Assembly: GCF_003364335.1 (NCBI RefSeq)
Contig: NZ_NXLX01000003.1
Span: 58,033-122,032, forward strand
Direction: 5' to 3'
Source: Helicobacter anseris
Lineage (GTDB): Bacteria; Campylobacterota; Campylobacteria; Campylobacterales; Helicobacteraceae
Length of the DNA stretch: 64,000 nt
Shown: positions 8,783 through 18,241 of the stretch, one piece after another
Position numbering within the stretch: the stretch's first letter is position 1
How the letters are laid out: each line of letters begins with the position of its first letter
Notes under the pieces: generated by a model
Database searches by the model: none
The model's input: the letters and a program-made list of their open reading frames with translations, nothing else
What the model was told of the DNA's origin: nothing
Program-made: the position numbers and the translations under genes

Positions 8783-9215
8783 TAATTAAATCCAAAAATT
8801 TTTTTACAGATATATCAAGTAGTTCAAACGCTTCAAAAAAACCATCCAGACCCTTATAATAAGGATCAGGTATATCTCTACCATCTAATCCATAATCTCC
8901 AATTTTTACAATCTTATCCCTATCAACCCCCAAAGCTATCAAATCTCTTACATTTTCACTATCCATTGCCACAAAAAAATCAAAATTCATATACACACTA
9001 ACTTTTGAACCCCTTAGCATACTAATATCAATACCAAACTTCTTTGCAACCAAAATTGAATAATGATGCGGAGTTTCGTCAATATGATAGCCAGATGTAC
9101 CTGCAGAATCTACAATAATCTCATATCCCCTACTAGCAATATAATCCCTTGCAATGCCTTCTGCAAGAGGAGACCTGCAAATATTACCCAAACAGACAAA
9201 TAAAACCTTTTTCAA
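8769..9215 (-). CDS. Low-molecular-weight protein-tyrosine-phosphatase
   Basis: Phosphatase of the Wzb/YfkJ class. The active-site loop C8-LGNIC-R14-S lies at the extreme N-terminus, and the general-acid aspartate is in RDIPDPYYKG near the C-terminus. The protein has 148 residues, normal for the family. An upstream GTG (9233) would add six residues. The TTG at 9215 is preferred because AGAGGT lies exactly six bases before it and the product then begins MKKVLFVCLGN like other members. It overlaps the ciaB-like gene by 14 bases. Its substrate is unknown; no capsule kinase is nearby. Confidence 0.88.
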   Translation of the reverse strand: MKKVLFVCLGNICRSPLAEGIARDYIASRGYEIIVDSAGTSGYHIDETPHHYSILVAKKFGIDISMLRGSKVSVYMNFDFFVAMDSENVRDLIALGVDRDKIVKIGDYGLDGRDIPDPYYKGLDGFFEAFELLDISVKKFLDLISEEK

Positions 9216-9284
9216 TATCGCACCTCTAGCCACTTTAGTGTTTTAGTGTATAATTATAATAAAAAATCAAAAGGTTAATAAAAA

Positions 9285-10421
9285 ATGCAAAATTCTCACC
9301 ATTTTTTATTTTATTGCTTTATTTTTTTTGCATTATGTCTATCTCACGCTCTAATATACTACACCTTCTTTTATAAAATCAAATTTTTTACAAAAAAGAA
9401 TATTTTTGCATTTTTAACTATACTTTTTTTATCCAACCTTTCGTATTTTACTCTACACAATATGATACACCTGCCCTATGGTATAGATTTTTTTCTTGCA
9501 CTTATGCTTGGGGTAAATTTTCTCTTATGTATAGGAGCAGTATTGTATTATTGCAGTATCTTACCCCTTGCTCTTTTTGGTTCCAAATCGCAGTATTACA
9601 GCTTTGTTCCCTATGCAAAAACTATTACCATAAGTTTTGTTATTATAGGCATATTTTATGGATTCTATAATGGCTTTTTCAAAGAACCCAAACTACAGAG
9701 AATTTCTCTTAATATCTCTAATCTTTCTCAAGAATTAAAGGTATTGCAAATTAGTGATTTGCACATAAATACTCTGACAAGAATGCAAACCCTTAAACAA
9801 ATTATACAAATAAGCAATCGTGCTAATCCTGATATTATTGTCTTAACCGGTGATATTATTGATGCAAAAAGTCATTTTATTGAAGAAAAAATCAACCTGC
9901 TAAAAAATCTCAAAGCAAAATATGGTGTTTATTATGTCTTAGGAAATCATGAATATCTCTATGATATTGATACTATTCTCAATAAATTAAAAGAAAATCA
10001 TATTACCATTCTTAATAACACAAGCTCAATAATTACAATTAACAATAAGCCAGTTATCAATATTATTGGAATCACAGACTTTTTTGGGAATCAGGTGAAT
10101 TACTTAAAGCCAAATATCAAACAAGCAATTCTAAAAGGTATGCCAAAAATCCCAAATCTTTTACTCTCACATCAACCAAAAGTTATTTATTTTTTAGATA
10201 ATTCTTCAAAAATTGATCTTGTACTTTCTGGACATACACATGGGGGACAGATTTTTCCTTTTAATTTTTTGGTTTTATTGGAACAACCCTACATCAAGGG
10301 ATTACACGAATTTAAACCGCAGGAATATATCTACATCAATCAAGGTACTGGAACTTGGGGAGCTCCTATAAGAGTTGGAACAAATTCAGAAATCACTCTT
10401 ATTACCTTACAACCAAAATAA
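9285..10421 (+). CDS. Membrane-anchored metallophosphoesterase (YkuE/YaeI-like)
   Basis: A 378-residue protein with four hydrophobic N-terminal segments (within about residues 1-135) and a calcineurin-type phosphoesterase domain after that. The domain has all the dinuclear metal motifs: QISDLHI (DxH), VLTGDIID (GDxxD), LGNHEYL (GNHE), LLSHQPK and LSGHTHGGQ (GHxH). Related YkuE/YaeI enzymes act on lipid-linked substrates such as UDP-diacylglucosamine, but the real substrate is not shown by sequence. It is divergent from the phosphatase and transcribed alone, with a possible AT-rich terminator just after it. Confidence 0.85.
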   Translation: MQNSHHFLFYCFIFFALCLSHALIYYTFFYKIKFFTKKNIFAFLTILFLSNLSYFTLHNMIHLPYGIDFFLALMLGVNFLLCIGAVLYYCSILPLALFGSKSQYYSFVPYAKTITISFVIIGIFYGFYNGFFKEPKLQRISLNISNLSQELKVLQISDLHINTLTRMQTLKQIIQISNRANPDIIVLTGDIIDAKSHFIEEKINLLKNLKAKYGVYYVLGNHEYLYDIDTILNKLKENHITILNNTSSIITINNKPVINIIGITDFFGNQVNYLKPNIKQAILKGMPKIPNLLLSHQPKVIYFLDNSSKIDLVLSGHTHGGQIFPFNFLVLLEQPYIKGLHEFKPQEYIYINQGTGTWGAPIRVGTNSEITLITLQPK

Positions 10422-10431
10422 TCATTTTTTT

Positions 10432-10467
10432 AAAACATAAAAAAAATATTAAATCTTTTTATGTTTT
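10432..10467 (+). terminator. AT-rich stem-loop terminator after the phosphoesterase gene
   Basis: Twelve bases AAAACATAAAAA (10432-10443) pair with TTTTTATGTTTT (10456-10467) around a 12-base loop, and the T run continues for three more bases. It lies 10 bases past the stop. The stem has only one G-C pair, so termination strength is uncertain. Confidence 0.4.
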
Positions 10468-10523
10468 TTTAAGCTTTAATTTAATATAAACCCTCTACAA
10501 ATATATCAAATAAGGAATAAACA

Positions 10524-11630
10524 ATGATTACACAAGAAGATATACTCAATACATTAAAAACAATTATATATCCGAACTTTAAAAAAGATATTGTAAGTTT
10601 TGGGTTTGTAAAAGATGTAAATCTACATCAAGAGCAATTGGCTTTGCGTATTGAAATACCATCTAATAGTATCGAAGTCATAAATCAATTAACAAATGAG
10701 GTTAATGAAAAAATCCGTTCACTAGGTATCAAAAAAATACAGCTTGATATCAAAACACCTCAGCCAAATGAAAACAAACCAGCTATGACAAAAAATATTG
10801 CTCCACAAATTAAAAATTTTATTATGGTAAGTAGTGGAAAAGGTGGCGTTGGAAAAAGTACAACTAGCGTAAATTTAGCAATTGCACTTGCACAACAAGG
10901 AAAAAAAGTAGGATTGCTCGATGCAGATATCTATGGACCAAATATCCCAAGAATGCTTGGATTACATACCAATAAACCAGAAGTAGATTCTAGTGGCAAA
11001 AAACTTTTCCCACTAAAAGCTTATGGAATTGAAATGATGAGCATGGGTGTTTTATATGATGCTAATCAAAGTTTAATTTGGAGAGGTCCTATGATAATGC
11101 GAGCCATACAACAAATGCTTACTGATGTCTTATGGAGCGAATTGGACATTTTAGTGATTGATATGCCGCCTGGAACAGGAGATGCGCAATTAACTTTTGC
11201 ACAAAGTGTTCCAGTTAGTGCAGGTATTACAGTTACCACTCCCCAACAAGTAAGTCTTGATGATAGTGCAAGAAGTCTTGATATGTTTCAAAAACTAAAT
11301 ATACCAATTGCGGGTATTGTTGAAAATATGAGTGGTTTTATATGCTCACACTGCAATCACGAAAGTGATATCTTTGGAAAAGGCTCATCAGAAAAACTTG
11401 CAAAGCAGTATGATACAAATATATTGGCTCAAATACCCCTTGAAGGAAAAATTAGAGAAGGTGGAGATAATGGGAAACCTATTGTATTCTTCAATCCTGA
11501 AAGCGTTAGTGCCAAATCTTATACAAAAATGGCAGATACACTTATTAGCTTTCTAAAACAAGTTAATCAAAATAACTTAGCTGACAATAAGGATATTCAA
11601 CCAACTCAAGATAATTCACATCTTCATTAA
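10524..11630 (+). CDS. mrp: Mrp/NBP35-family iron-sulfur cluster carrier ATPase
   Basis: P-loop ATPase that carries Fe-S clusters to target proteins. An N-terminal MIP18/DUF59-like domain (about residues 1-90) is followed by the deviant Walker A motif [11 protein letters not shown], the switch [15 protein letters not shown] and Walker [13 protein letters not shown]. The cluster-bridging CxxC is in [11 protein letters not shown]. The protein has 368 residues. AAGGA precedes the ATG and a TATAAA (10485-10490) could serve as -10. It converges with bcp, the two reading frames overlapping by four bases. Confidence 0.93.
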   Translation: MITQEDILNTLKTIIYPNFKKDIVSFGFVKDVNLHQEQLALRIEIPSNSIEVINQLTNEVNEKIRSLGIKKIQLDIKTPQPNENKPAMTKNIAPQIKNFIMVSSGKGGVGKSTTSVNLAIALAQQGKKVGLLDADIYGPNIPRMLGLHTNKPEVDSSGKKLFPLKAYGIEMMSMGVLYDANQSLIWRGPMIMRAIQQMLTDVLWSELDILVIDMPPGTGDAQLTFAQSVPVSAGITVTTPQQVSLDDSARSLDMFQKLNIPIAGIVENMSGFICSHCNHESDIFGKGSSEKLAKQYDTNILAQIPLEGKIREGGDNGKPIVFFNPESVSAKSYTKMADTLISFLKQVNQNNLADNKDIQPTQDNSHLH

Positions 11631-12079
11631 TCTAAAAATTCCAAAACTTTCTGTGCGTGTCCCTTTGCACGGACACCATAGAATACTTCAACTATTCTTC
11701 CTTCCTTGATAATAAAGGTACTTCTAATAACTCCAAAAACTTCTTTACCATACATCATTTTCTTTCCATATGCGCCGTATGCCTTCATTACTACTTTTTC
11801 AATATCACTCAAAAGCATAATATCTAGCTGTTTATTCTGGATAAAATTCCTATGACTCTTTGGAGAATCTGGACTGATACCAACGATTATCACACCTTTT
11901 TTCTCAAACTCTTCTTTTAAACAAGAAAAATCCTGTGCTTGCAATGTGCAACCTGAAGTATTATCCTTTGGATAAAAATATAACACAATATCCCTATCTA
12001 TTAAATCCTTTAAACTTACTTCAATATCATCCTGATTTTTTAAACAAAAATCTGGTGCCTTATCACCTTTTTTTAACAT
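11627..12079 (-). CDS. bcp: Thiol peroxidase, Bcp/PrxQ type
   Basis: Peroxiredoxin of 150 residues that reduces hydrogen peroxide and organic peroxides with thioredoxin. The peroxidatic cysteine is C44 in [12 protein letters not shown]. The resolving cysteine that many PrxQ proteins have five residues later is replaced (D/Q region); C53 is the next cysteine, so this member may be a one-Cys type or use C53. The remaining core ([28 protein letters not shown]) is standard. It is followed at short distance upstream by lutC, as in H. pylori. Confidence 0.93.
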   Translation of the reverse strand: MLKKGDKAPDFCLKNQDDIEVSLKDLIDRDIVLYFYPKDNTSGCTLQAQDFSCLKEEFEKKGVIIVGISPDSPKSHRNFIQNKQLDIMLLSDIEKVVMKAYGAYGKKMMYGKEVFGVIRSTFIIKEGRIVEVFYGVRAKGHAQKVLEFLD

Positions 12080-12090
12080 TTTTAGAATCC

Positions 12091-12720
12091 TTAGTATAAA
12101 ATTACACTAACTTTTTGAGGACCATGAACACCAAAAACGGTTTTTAACTCAATATCAGCAGTTCTTGATGGCCCTGCAATGAATAAAAGATTTGTTGCTA
12201 AATCTGTATTTAAAGATTTTAAAAACTTAATTCCCTCAAATAAATTCCATACAATTTTTGTAGAATCTAAAAGCATAATACAATGAGGTGCGATAAGAGA
12301 GGTAAGCCTTGGGGAATCTACTGAACTCACAAGCCCCATTATTCCTAAATTTGCTATACCACATCTTGCATTTACAATACTTACATCAACATCAAACATC
12401 TTTTCTCTATTTGTTTCTATGGTATTGCAATAAGGCATCTTTTCAAAACCATCAAATTTATTCATATCACAAGGCAAATCATTTGCATACAAAACCTTTT
12501 GTGGCTTAATTTGAAGCAAAAGTTTTTGCATATCTTCAAATAATTTTTCCTTACTAGAGATAATCACATCAGCCATATTAGATTTTTGAAGCCTAATATA
12601 CTCCTGCAATATGTCATCTTGTTCTCTTTTAATAATATCTCTAAAGTTCCCTTTATCTAAAAATTCTTCCCTATGTGACAATGCTTCTTTAATATTGCTT
12701 AAAATTAAATTTTTACTCAT
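12091..12720 (-). CDS. lutC: L-lactate utilisation protein LutC (LUD domain)
   Basis: Third component of the LutABC L-lactate oxidase complex. The 209-residue protein is a LUD domain (about residues 60-205) with NARCGIANLGIMGLVSS, LTSLIAPHCIMLLD and LLFIAGPSRTADIELKTVFGVHGP, the last being the strongest family signature. It overlaps lutB by eight bases, so lutA-lutB-lutC are a single translational unit. Confidence 0.92.
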   Translation of the reverse strand: MSKNLILSNIKEALSHREEFLDKGNFRDIIKREQDDILQEYIRLQKSNMADVIISSKEKLFEDMQKLLLQIKPQKVLYANDLPCDMNKFDGFEKMPYCNTIETNREKMFDVDVSIVNARCGIANLGIMGLVSSVDSPRLTSLIAPHCIMLLDSTKIVWNLFEGIKFLKSLNTDLATNLLFIAGPSRTADIELKTVFGVHGPQKVSVILY

Positions 12721-14167
12721 AAATCACACCCTTCATATTTTTTACTTTACTATGCAAATTTGCATCTATTTTTGGAAATTCCCTGTATCTAGTCCAACGA
12801 TTTAATATTGGAATATATCGGTGTAATATTTTTCCCAAACCACCAAAGATTCTCACTTTCCACAATAGCATTCTCCATTTAAACCCAGAAGTAGCAATCC
12901 AAGAAAACATATTCATTAATATTTGTTCTATTTTATTAGGATTCTCATTTTTATATCCCAAAACTTTTCCATTGCCTTGCCCAACCTTTTCGCTCCTTAA
13001 ATCTCTAATCAAATCTGCCAAAGGTATTTTAACAGGACAAACCTCAGAACATCTGCCACAAAGACTACAAAGATTTACCATATAACCACAATTTTGCAAT
13101 CCGAATAACTGCGGTGAAATTACCTCACCTATTGGACCAGGATATGTACTTAAATAAGCATGTCCACCTATTTTGTCATAAACTGGGCAGTGATTTAGAC
13201 AGGTTCCACATCTAATACAACTTAGCGCTTTAAAAAAATTCTTATCATTTAGCATATTAGAGCGATGATTATCTAATAAAATAATATGAACTTCTTTTGG
13301 ACCATCCTTCTCTCCTTCCTTTCTTGGAGATGTAATAATATTATTATAACAAGTGATCTGTGCTCCTGTTGCTGATGGTACAAGTAACGTGCCTAATATG
13401 GAAGCATCTTCAAAACTTTCAACAACTTTTTCTATACCACAAATTGCTACATGAATATCACAAGCAGTACTTGTCATACGACCATTACCTTCATTTTCTA
13501 CTAACCATATAGCACCTTCATCAGCAATAGCAAAATTAACTCCAGTAAGTCCCATTTTAAAAGATTCAAACTCTTTACGCAAATGTTTTCTTGCAATAGC
13601 ATTAAGCTTTTGAGGATCATCTTCCAGGGGTGCTTGTAGTTTTTCTTCAAAAATTTTTCCAATTTCATACCGATTTTTATGCACAGCAGGAACAACTATA
13701 TGCACAGGAGTTTCATCAATCAATTGTATAATCAATTCACCCAAATCTGTTTCAACGGCTTTTATTCCCTTTTGCTTTAAGAAAGAATTTAAATGTATCT
13801 CCTCGCTTGCCATGGATTTCCCCTTCAGCACAGAAGTAATATTATTTTCTTTTATCAGATTCAAAATAATTTCATTAGCCTCTTGCGCACTACCAGCCCA
13901 ATGTATTTTCATTCCATTTTTTGTAGCATTTTTTTCAAAACGCTCTAATAAAACATCTAAATGTGTTAATGCTTTTAGTTTTAATTTTCTAGCCTCCTCT
14001 CTTAATCCCTCCCAATCTAGATATCTTGTTGCAATCAATTTTTTTCTATTGCCTTTAAGAGTATCCATCGCGCTCTTTAGATTTTCTCTTAGCTGTCTAT
14101 CTTCTAGCTTTTCTCCAATAATATTTTCAAACTCTTTGTTTGAATGAAAATTACTTGCACTTCCCAT
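12713..14167 (-). CDS. lutB: L-lactate utilisation iron-sulfur protein LutB
   Basis: Central subunit of the lactate oxidation complex. The N-terminal two thirds form a LUD domain (with SMASEEIHLN, GVNFAIADEGAIWLVENEGN and LLVPSATGAQIT). The C-terminal part carries two 4Fe-4S binding motifs, CIRCGTCLNHCP and CSLCGRCSEVCP. The protein has 484 residues, as expected. It passes electrons between LutA/LutC and the quinone pool. It sits between lutA (15 bases upstream) and lutC. In H. pylori the lactate permease genes lie beside this set, as I recall; none is seen here. Confidence 0.94.
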   Translation of the reverse strand: MGSASNFHSNKEFENIIGEKLEDRQLRENLKSAMDTLKGNRKKLIATRYLDWEGLREEARKLKLKALTHLDVLLERFEKNATKNGMKIHWAGSAQEANEIILNLIKENNITSVLKGKSMASEEIHLNSFLKQKGIKAVETDLGELIIQLIDETPVHIVVPAVHKNRYEIGKIFEEKLQAPLEDDPQKLNAIARKHLRKEFESFKMGLTGVNFAIADEGAIWLVENEGNGRMTSTACDIHVAICGIEKVVESFEDASILGTLLVPSATGAQITCYNNIITSPRKEGEKDGPKEVHIILLDNHRSNMLNDKNFFKALSCIRCGTCLNHCPVYDKIGGHAYLSTYPGPIGEVISPQLFGLQNCGYMVNLCSLCGRCSEVCPVKIPLADLIRDLRSEKVGQGNGKVLGYKNENPNKIEQILMNMFSWIATSGFKWRMLLWKVRIFGGLGKILHRYIPILNRWTRYREFPKIDANLHSKVKNMKGVIYE

Positions 14168-14182
14168 ATTCTTTCCTCTTAA

Positions 14183-14908
14183 TTATATTCCCATACGATA
14201 TGCTAAAAAATCATAAAGATGCATTGCCTTTACTTTTGAACCCATTTTTTGCATTGCACCAGAGATATTTAAAAGACAACCACCATCTCCAGAAATAACA
14301 TACTCTACATCCCTTGCATGAATATCTGCAATCTTTTCCTTAACCATAGCATTAGAAATCTCTGGTTCCTTTACACTAAAAGTTCCTCCAAAACCGCAGC
14401 ACTCCTCTTCTTTTTCAAGTTCAATCAAAGTTACATTTTTTAAAGAGTTAAGAATCTTCTTTGAAGAAGGGATACATTTTGCAACCCTTAAGGCATGACA
14501 ATTAGAATGCCATGTGATTCTTACTGGTTCTCCCTTGTCTTCAAACTTAAAATCCAATACCTTATCTAGAAATTCACTCAATTCATAGACTCTAGAACAA
14601 AATTTTTTAACTTTATCAAATTCACCATGCCCTTCAAAAAGCTCTAAATAATCGTGTTTCATCATTCCTGCACAAGAGCCACTAGGTAAAACTATAGGAT
14701 ATTCCTGATCAAATAAGGCAATATTATGCAAAGCCACCTTTCTTGTCTCTTCAAAATAGCCAGAATTATAGCTAGGTTGCCCACAACAAGTCTGATCTTT
14801 TTTAAAAATAACCTCAACACCAGCTTTTTGTAAAATCTTAATTGCATTAACACACATCTTGCTATATGCCACACCACCCAAACAAGTAGCAAAAAAATAA
14901 ACCTTCAA
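14183..14908 (-). CDS. lutA: L-lactate utilisation protein LutA (CCG domain)
   Basis: Cysteine-rich subunit of the LutABC complex. The 241-residue protein has two CCG motifs, TCCGQPSYNSG near residue 41 and ECCGFGGTFSVK near residue 168, each with its paired upstream Cys (ATCLGG and WHSNCH). Such domains ligate non-cubane Fe-S clusters in heterodisulfide-reductase-like proteins. It is first in the lutABC order. A 60-base gap separates it from the LptF/G-type gene, which belongs to a different unit. Confidence 0.93.
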   Translation of the reverse strand: MKVYFFATCLGGVAYSKMCVNAIKILQKAGVEVIFKKDQTCCGQPSYNSGYFEETRKVALHNIALFDQEYPIVLPSGSCAGMMKHDYLELFEGHGEFDKVKKFCSRVYELSEFLDKVLDFKFEDKGEPVRITWHSNCHALRVAKCIPSSKKILNSLKNVTLIELEKEEECCGFGGTFSVKEPEISNAMVKEKIADIHARDVEYVISGDGGCLLNISGAMQKMGSKVKAMHLYDFLAYRMGI

Positions 14909-14968
14909 CCCTATCTCCTCACACTAAAAATTAAAAACCATTCTATCCAATAAAGGTAAAATATTTTT

Positions 14969-16033
14969 TTACATTTTAAAATTTATTCTTGAAATGTAGA
15001 ACAAGGATAACAAACAGAGCAAAGACAAAGGTATCAAGAGCATTAACTCTGGCGAAAGCAAACCACTAACACTCATCTTACCAAACGCAAAAAACAATCC
15101 CCAAATAACCAATGATAATACAATAAAAATAAAACCCAATAAAGCTAAATTACTATATCTTGCAAGAGATGGAATAAAAAAAGCTATGATCATAATAGTT
15201 AATGGTACAAAAAATGGAACCAATATAAAGCTATACAAAATAGCTCTTATTTTTGTATGATTAGCTTCTTGTTTTTTTAAAATATGCAAAGATTGAAACG
15301 CATCAATAATGGATACTGATGGTTTATTTTGGTAGATTGTATCCAAAACTTTTGGCCTAAAACCTTTTAATATTCTAAACTCTTCCTCCTCTTTTACCTC
15401 TAATCCTTTAGCACCTAAAATCAATTGTTTTGGAACACTAGATACTATAGCTTGATTCATTACCCAATAATTATCGATAAAATGAGCTTCCTTTGATTGT
15501 GCAAAATTCTCTAATATTCCATTACTATCAAGCTTAAAAACCTTTATATTCTCAGCCTTCTGTATCAAAGGATAAATTTTTCCAAAATACACATAATTAT
15601 CTTTATACTTCACCAATAAATCTTCGGTTATATTAGAGAAGTTTCCTTGAGAAATAATCGCCTCTGCTTTTTCTTGAGCATAAACAAAAGGCGTAGCATT
15701 TAAACCTATATAAAACAGAATCAAAAATGTAGAAACCATCAAAATGGGAGATAAAATCTTTCTCTTTGAATATCCCAATGCAAGAAAAGCGGTATATTGA
15801 TTACTTTTTGTTAAGTTTAAATAAAAGATAATGCTGGCCAGCAAGATTGAAATTGGCAAAGTATAATTCAAAGCATATAAAAAATCATATACAAAAAATA
15901 AAATAATTAAATTTGCAGAGCTTGGCAATTGATCAAGATATTTTAAACTATCGATACTGATAAAAAAAACTTGCAAAGCTGAAAAAATAATCAAAACAAA
16001 CCGAAAATAATTCCAAGCCAAATAAAAAAACAC
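14969..16033 (-). CDS. LptF/LptG-family permease (YjgP/YjgQ)
   Basis: Integral membrane protein of 354 residues with three hydrophobic helices in the N-terminal third and three at the C-terminus, flanking a periplasmic beta-jellyroll region (about residues 120-255). This is the layout of the LptF and LptG subunits of the ABC transporter that extracts lipopolysaccharide from the inner membrane and feeds the Lpt bridge, ending at LptD (also in this window at 28659-30932). Which of the two it is cannot be told from the sequence alone. It follows pth by six bases and is probably cotranscribed with rplY and pth. Confidence 0.85.
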   Translation of the reverse strand: MFFYLAWNYFRFVLIIFSALQVFFISIDSLKYLDQLPSSANLIILFFVYDFLYALNYTLPISILLASIIFYLNLTKSNQYTAFLALGYSKRKILSPILMVSTFLILFYIGLNATPFVYAQEKAEAIISQGNFSNITEDLLVKYKDNYVYFGKIYPLIQKAENIKVFKLDSNGILENFAQSKEAHFIDNYWVMNQAIVSSVPKQLILGAKGLEVKEEEEFRILKGFRPKVLDTIYQNKPSVSIIDAFQSLHILKKQEANHTKIRAILYSFILVPFFVPLTIMIIAFFIPSLARYSNLALLGFIFIVLSLVIWGLFFAFGKMSVSGLLSPELMLLIPLSLLCLLSLFYISRINFKM

Positions 16034-16039
16034 GACAAC

Positions 16040-16594
16040 CTACTTTAAAGTAAAATTATTTTGTAATTTCAAAAAATCAGGATTATCAAAAAAATAAATA
16101 AGAGCATCAACGCAATACTCTACTAATCTATCCCTACTGACACTATCATTAAAGTTTCCCAAAACATGATCAACTACACTTTTATGCTCATCTCTCCCAA
16201 TACCAAAACGCAAACGATAATAATTATTGCCACATAATCTATCAATAGATTTTAATCCATTATGTCCGCCATTACTACCACCATTTTTAAATCTAATAGA
16301 ACCAAATGGCAAGTCAAGATCATCATGCAAAACAAATAAACTGCTATCTTTATAAAATTTTTGAATTTTATAAATTGCTTCACCGGAGAGATTCATAAAA
16401 GTCTGTGGTTTTATCAAATAAAAGCTTGCAATTTTATTTTTGTATAAAACTACATCACTCAAAAATCTTGAATCATACTTAAATTTTAACCCTAATTTAC
16501 TACACAATACCTCTAAAATAAAAAAACCAATATTGTGACGAGTATCACAATATTGGCTCCCAGGATTGCCAAGTCCAGCAATAAGATAAGTCAT
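16040..16594 (-). CDS. pth: Peptidyl-tRNA hydrolase
   Basis: Releases tRNA from prematurely dissociated peptidyl-tRNA. The family signature GLGNPGSQY, the catalytic histidine in DTRHNIGF, the asparagine in PQTFMNLSG and the aspartate in LHDDLDLPFG are all present, as is the GGSNGGHNGLKSI loop. The protein has 184 residues. It is six bases downstream of rplY, an order (rplY-pth) common to many bacteria and to H. pylori. Confidence 0.97.
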   Translation of the reverse strand: MTYLIAGLGNPGSQYCDTRHNIGFFILEVLCSKLGLKFKYDSRFLSDVVLYKNKIASFYLIKPQTFMNLSGEAIYKIQKFYKDSSLFVLHDDLDLPFGSIRFKNGGSNGGHNGLKSIDRLCGNNYYRLRFGIGRDEHKSVVDHVLGNFNDSVSRDRLVEYCVDALIYFFDNPDFLKLQNNFTLK

Positions 16595-16600
16595 AAAAAA

Positions 16601-17137
16601 TTATTTTGCTTTAATAACACCTACAACAGCGACAGCTGGCTTCTCAATAATCTTTACATTTGCTATTTCAGGCAAATCTCTAACTAAAATAGAATCGCCT
16701 ACATCTAAGTTAGATACATTAAGCTCATAAACATTTGGAAGATTTTCTGGAGCTGCTTGCACTAAAATTCTTTTTTTAGAAAACATTAAAACACCTTTAT
16801 TTTTCAAACCTATAGGTGTCCCTACCGCCTTAACTGGTATTCGATACTTTGCAACAACACCCTTCTGTGCTAACATCAAATCAACATGTAAAATATTTGA
16901 AGTGACAGGATCTTTTTGATACTCTTGTATAACAACATCAAAATTCTTTGTGCCAACCTTTACTGTAAATACTAAAGTATCTTTAGATTTTACAGCACGA
17001 ATAAAATCATTAACTTTAAATGCACAATGTATATTATCCACGCCCTTGCCATAAATATTAGCAATTAGATAACCATCATTCCTTAAAGCCTTAACTTCAG
17101 ACTTTGAAATACTCTCTCTAATAATTCCTTCTAACAT
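16601..17137 (-). CDS. rplY: Large-subunit ribosomal protein bL25 (Ctc form)
   Basis: 5S rRNA-binding protein of 178 residues, the two-domain Ctc type. The N-terminal L25 domain ([19 protein letters not shown]... YGKG) is followed by a C-terminal TL5-like beta domain ([40 protein letters not shown]). AAGGAA precedes the ATG. It heads the rplY-pth-lptF/G unit. Confidence 0.95.
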   Translation of the reverse strand: MLEGIIRESISKSEVKALRNDGYLIANIYGKGVDNIHCAFKVNDFIRAVKSKDTLVFTVKVGTKNFDVVIQEYQKDPVTSNILHVDLMLAQKGVVAKYRIPVKAVGTPIGLKNKGVLMFSKKRILVQAAPENLPNVYELNVSNLDVGDSILVRDLPEIANVKIIEKPAVAVVGVIKAK

Positions 17138-17185
17138 TTTTTTCCTTTTTTAATTTTAAATTCATAAAAGGTTATTATAACATAG

Positions 17186-17434
17186 TTAAATAATTTCTTC
17201 TATATATTTTAAGGCATCTTGTTTTGGTATAGTTTTGTGTTTTGGGATATCCAAAACTTTGAGTTTTTTTTGTCTATCAAAAAAAACTAAGTCAATAATA
17301 TCACCAATTTTTATTTCCTTACTAGGTTTTGCAACACTACCATTTATAAAAACAACTTGATTTAAACACATATCCTGTGCAATACTTCTTCTTTTGGTCA
17401 AATTTACAATATTTAAAAATTTATCAATTCGCAT
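17186..17434 (-). CDS. S4-domain RNA-binding protein, RqcP/Hsp15-like
   Basis: An 82-residue protein that is almost entirely an S4 RNA-binding domain, beginning MRIDKFLNIVNLTKRRSIAQ and continuing with VFINGSVAKPSKEIKIGDII. The closest pattern I know is RqcP (YabO), which works with RqcH in tagging nascent chains on stalled 60S-like 50S subunits; Hsp15 is the other option. A longer reading from 17509 is possible, but its extra 25 residues are not S4-like, so the ATG at 17434 is chosen. It starts inside the end of the outer-membrane-protein gene (11-base overlap). Confidence 0.75.
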   Translation of the reverse strand: MRIDKFLNIVNLTKRRSIAQDMCLNQVVFINGSVAKPSKEIKIGDIIDLVFFDRQKKLKVLDIPKHKTIPKQDALKYIEEII

Positions 17435-18206
17435 TTCTTCCGCCAAAAATATACGCATATGAAAAACTAATAATTCCATAACTATTATATTTTGCACTGT
17501 GTATATCAAAACTATTATTATTCCTATCTACGCCACTACCAGAAAAATTTAAAAAACTATAAAATGGGATTCTATATTCCAACTCTATGCGATGTCTCCA
17601 AGAAAAAGTTTTAGAAAATCCTGTTTTGGCAAAAAATCCATGTGTATTAAACACACTAGTATCAAGGATATAGGGACTACTTTTTAAATCGCTTAAAAAT
17701 TTTCCATAATTCCATTCATACCCAAACCCAATAAAATATCCTAAAGGATTCTTACCTTTTGTAAAATCCACTAAATAATCCAATCCAATACCTGTTGAAA
17801 CAATATAAAAAGGTTTATTATCTTTATATTTTGGACTTTTAAAATCTCCATAAAGCGTTGTGCTAAAAATTCTCAAGCCGTTATATGCATTAAAAAAAAT
17901 CTGATAACCAAGTCCTACACCAACCATTGTATTTAGCTCTAATGAATTATAGCTTGCCTTAGGATTATTTATATAACTACCATCAAAATTAGCATGGTGT
18001 ATACTACCGCCCAAAGAAGCTTGCACATACACTCCTCTTTTATATTTTCTTTCATATTTCAGATCTGTTTCTATAAAATCATCAGCATACCTATCATAAG
18101 TTTGTCCAACAGCATTACTTTCTTGATTCTCCAAAACCTGCTCTTGAGTATATAAAAAACTAAAGTCTAAAATCAGCATTACAAAAAGAAGTTTGAAACC
18201 TCTCAT
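17424..18206 (-). CDS. Helicobacter-type outer membrane beta-barrel protein
   Basis: A 260-residue protein with a signal peptide (about 1-20, ending near SFLYTQ) and a series of amphipathic, aromatic-rich strands: GVYVQASLGGSIHHANF, MVGVGLGYQIFFN, YFIGFGYEWNYG and a final YNSYGIISFSYAYIF. This fits small Hop/Hor-like outer membrane proteins of Helicobacter. The barrel-closing phenylalanine is not terminal: six more residues (GGRNAN) follow, and the last codons overlap the start of the S4 gene. No ligand or function can be read. Confidence 0.7.
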   Translation of the reverse strand: MRGFKLLFVMLILDFSFLYTQEQVLENQESNAVGQTYDRYADDFIETDLKYERKYKRGVYVQASLGGSIHHANFDGSYINNPKASYNSLELNTMVGVGLGYQIFFNAYNGLRIFSTTLYGDFKSPKYKDNKPFYIVSTGIGLDYLVDFTKGKNPLGYFIGFGYEWNYGKFLSDLKSSPYILDTSVFNTHGFFAKTGFSKTFSWRHRIELEYRIPFYSFLNFSGSGVDRNNNSFDIHSAKYNSYGIISFSYAYIFGGRNAN

Positions 18207-18241
18207 ATTTCACTCCATATTTTCAATAAAAATAAAAAATT

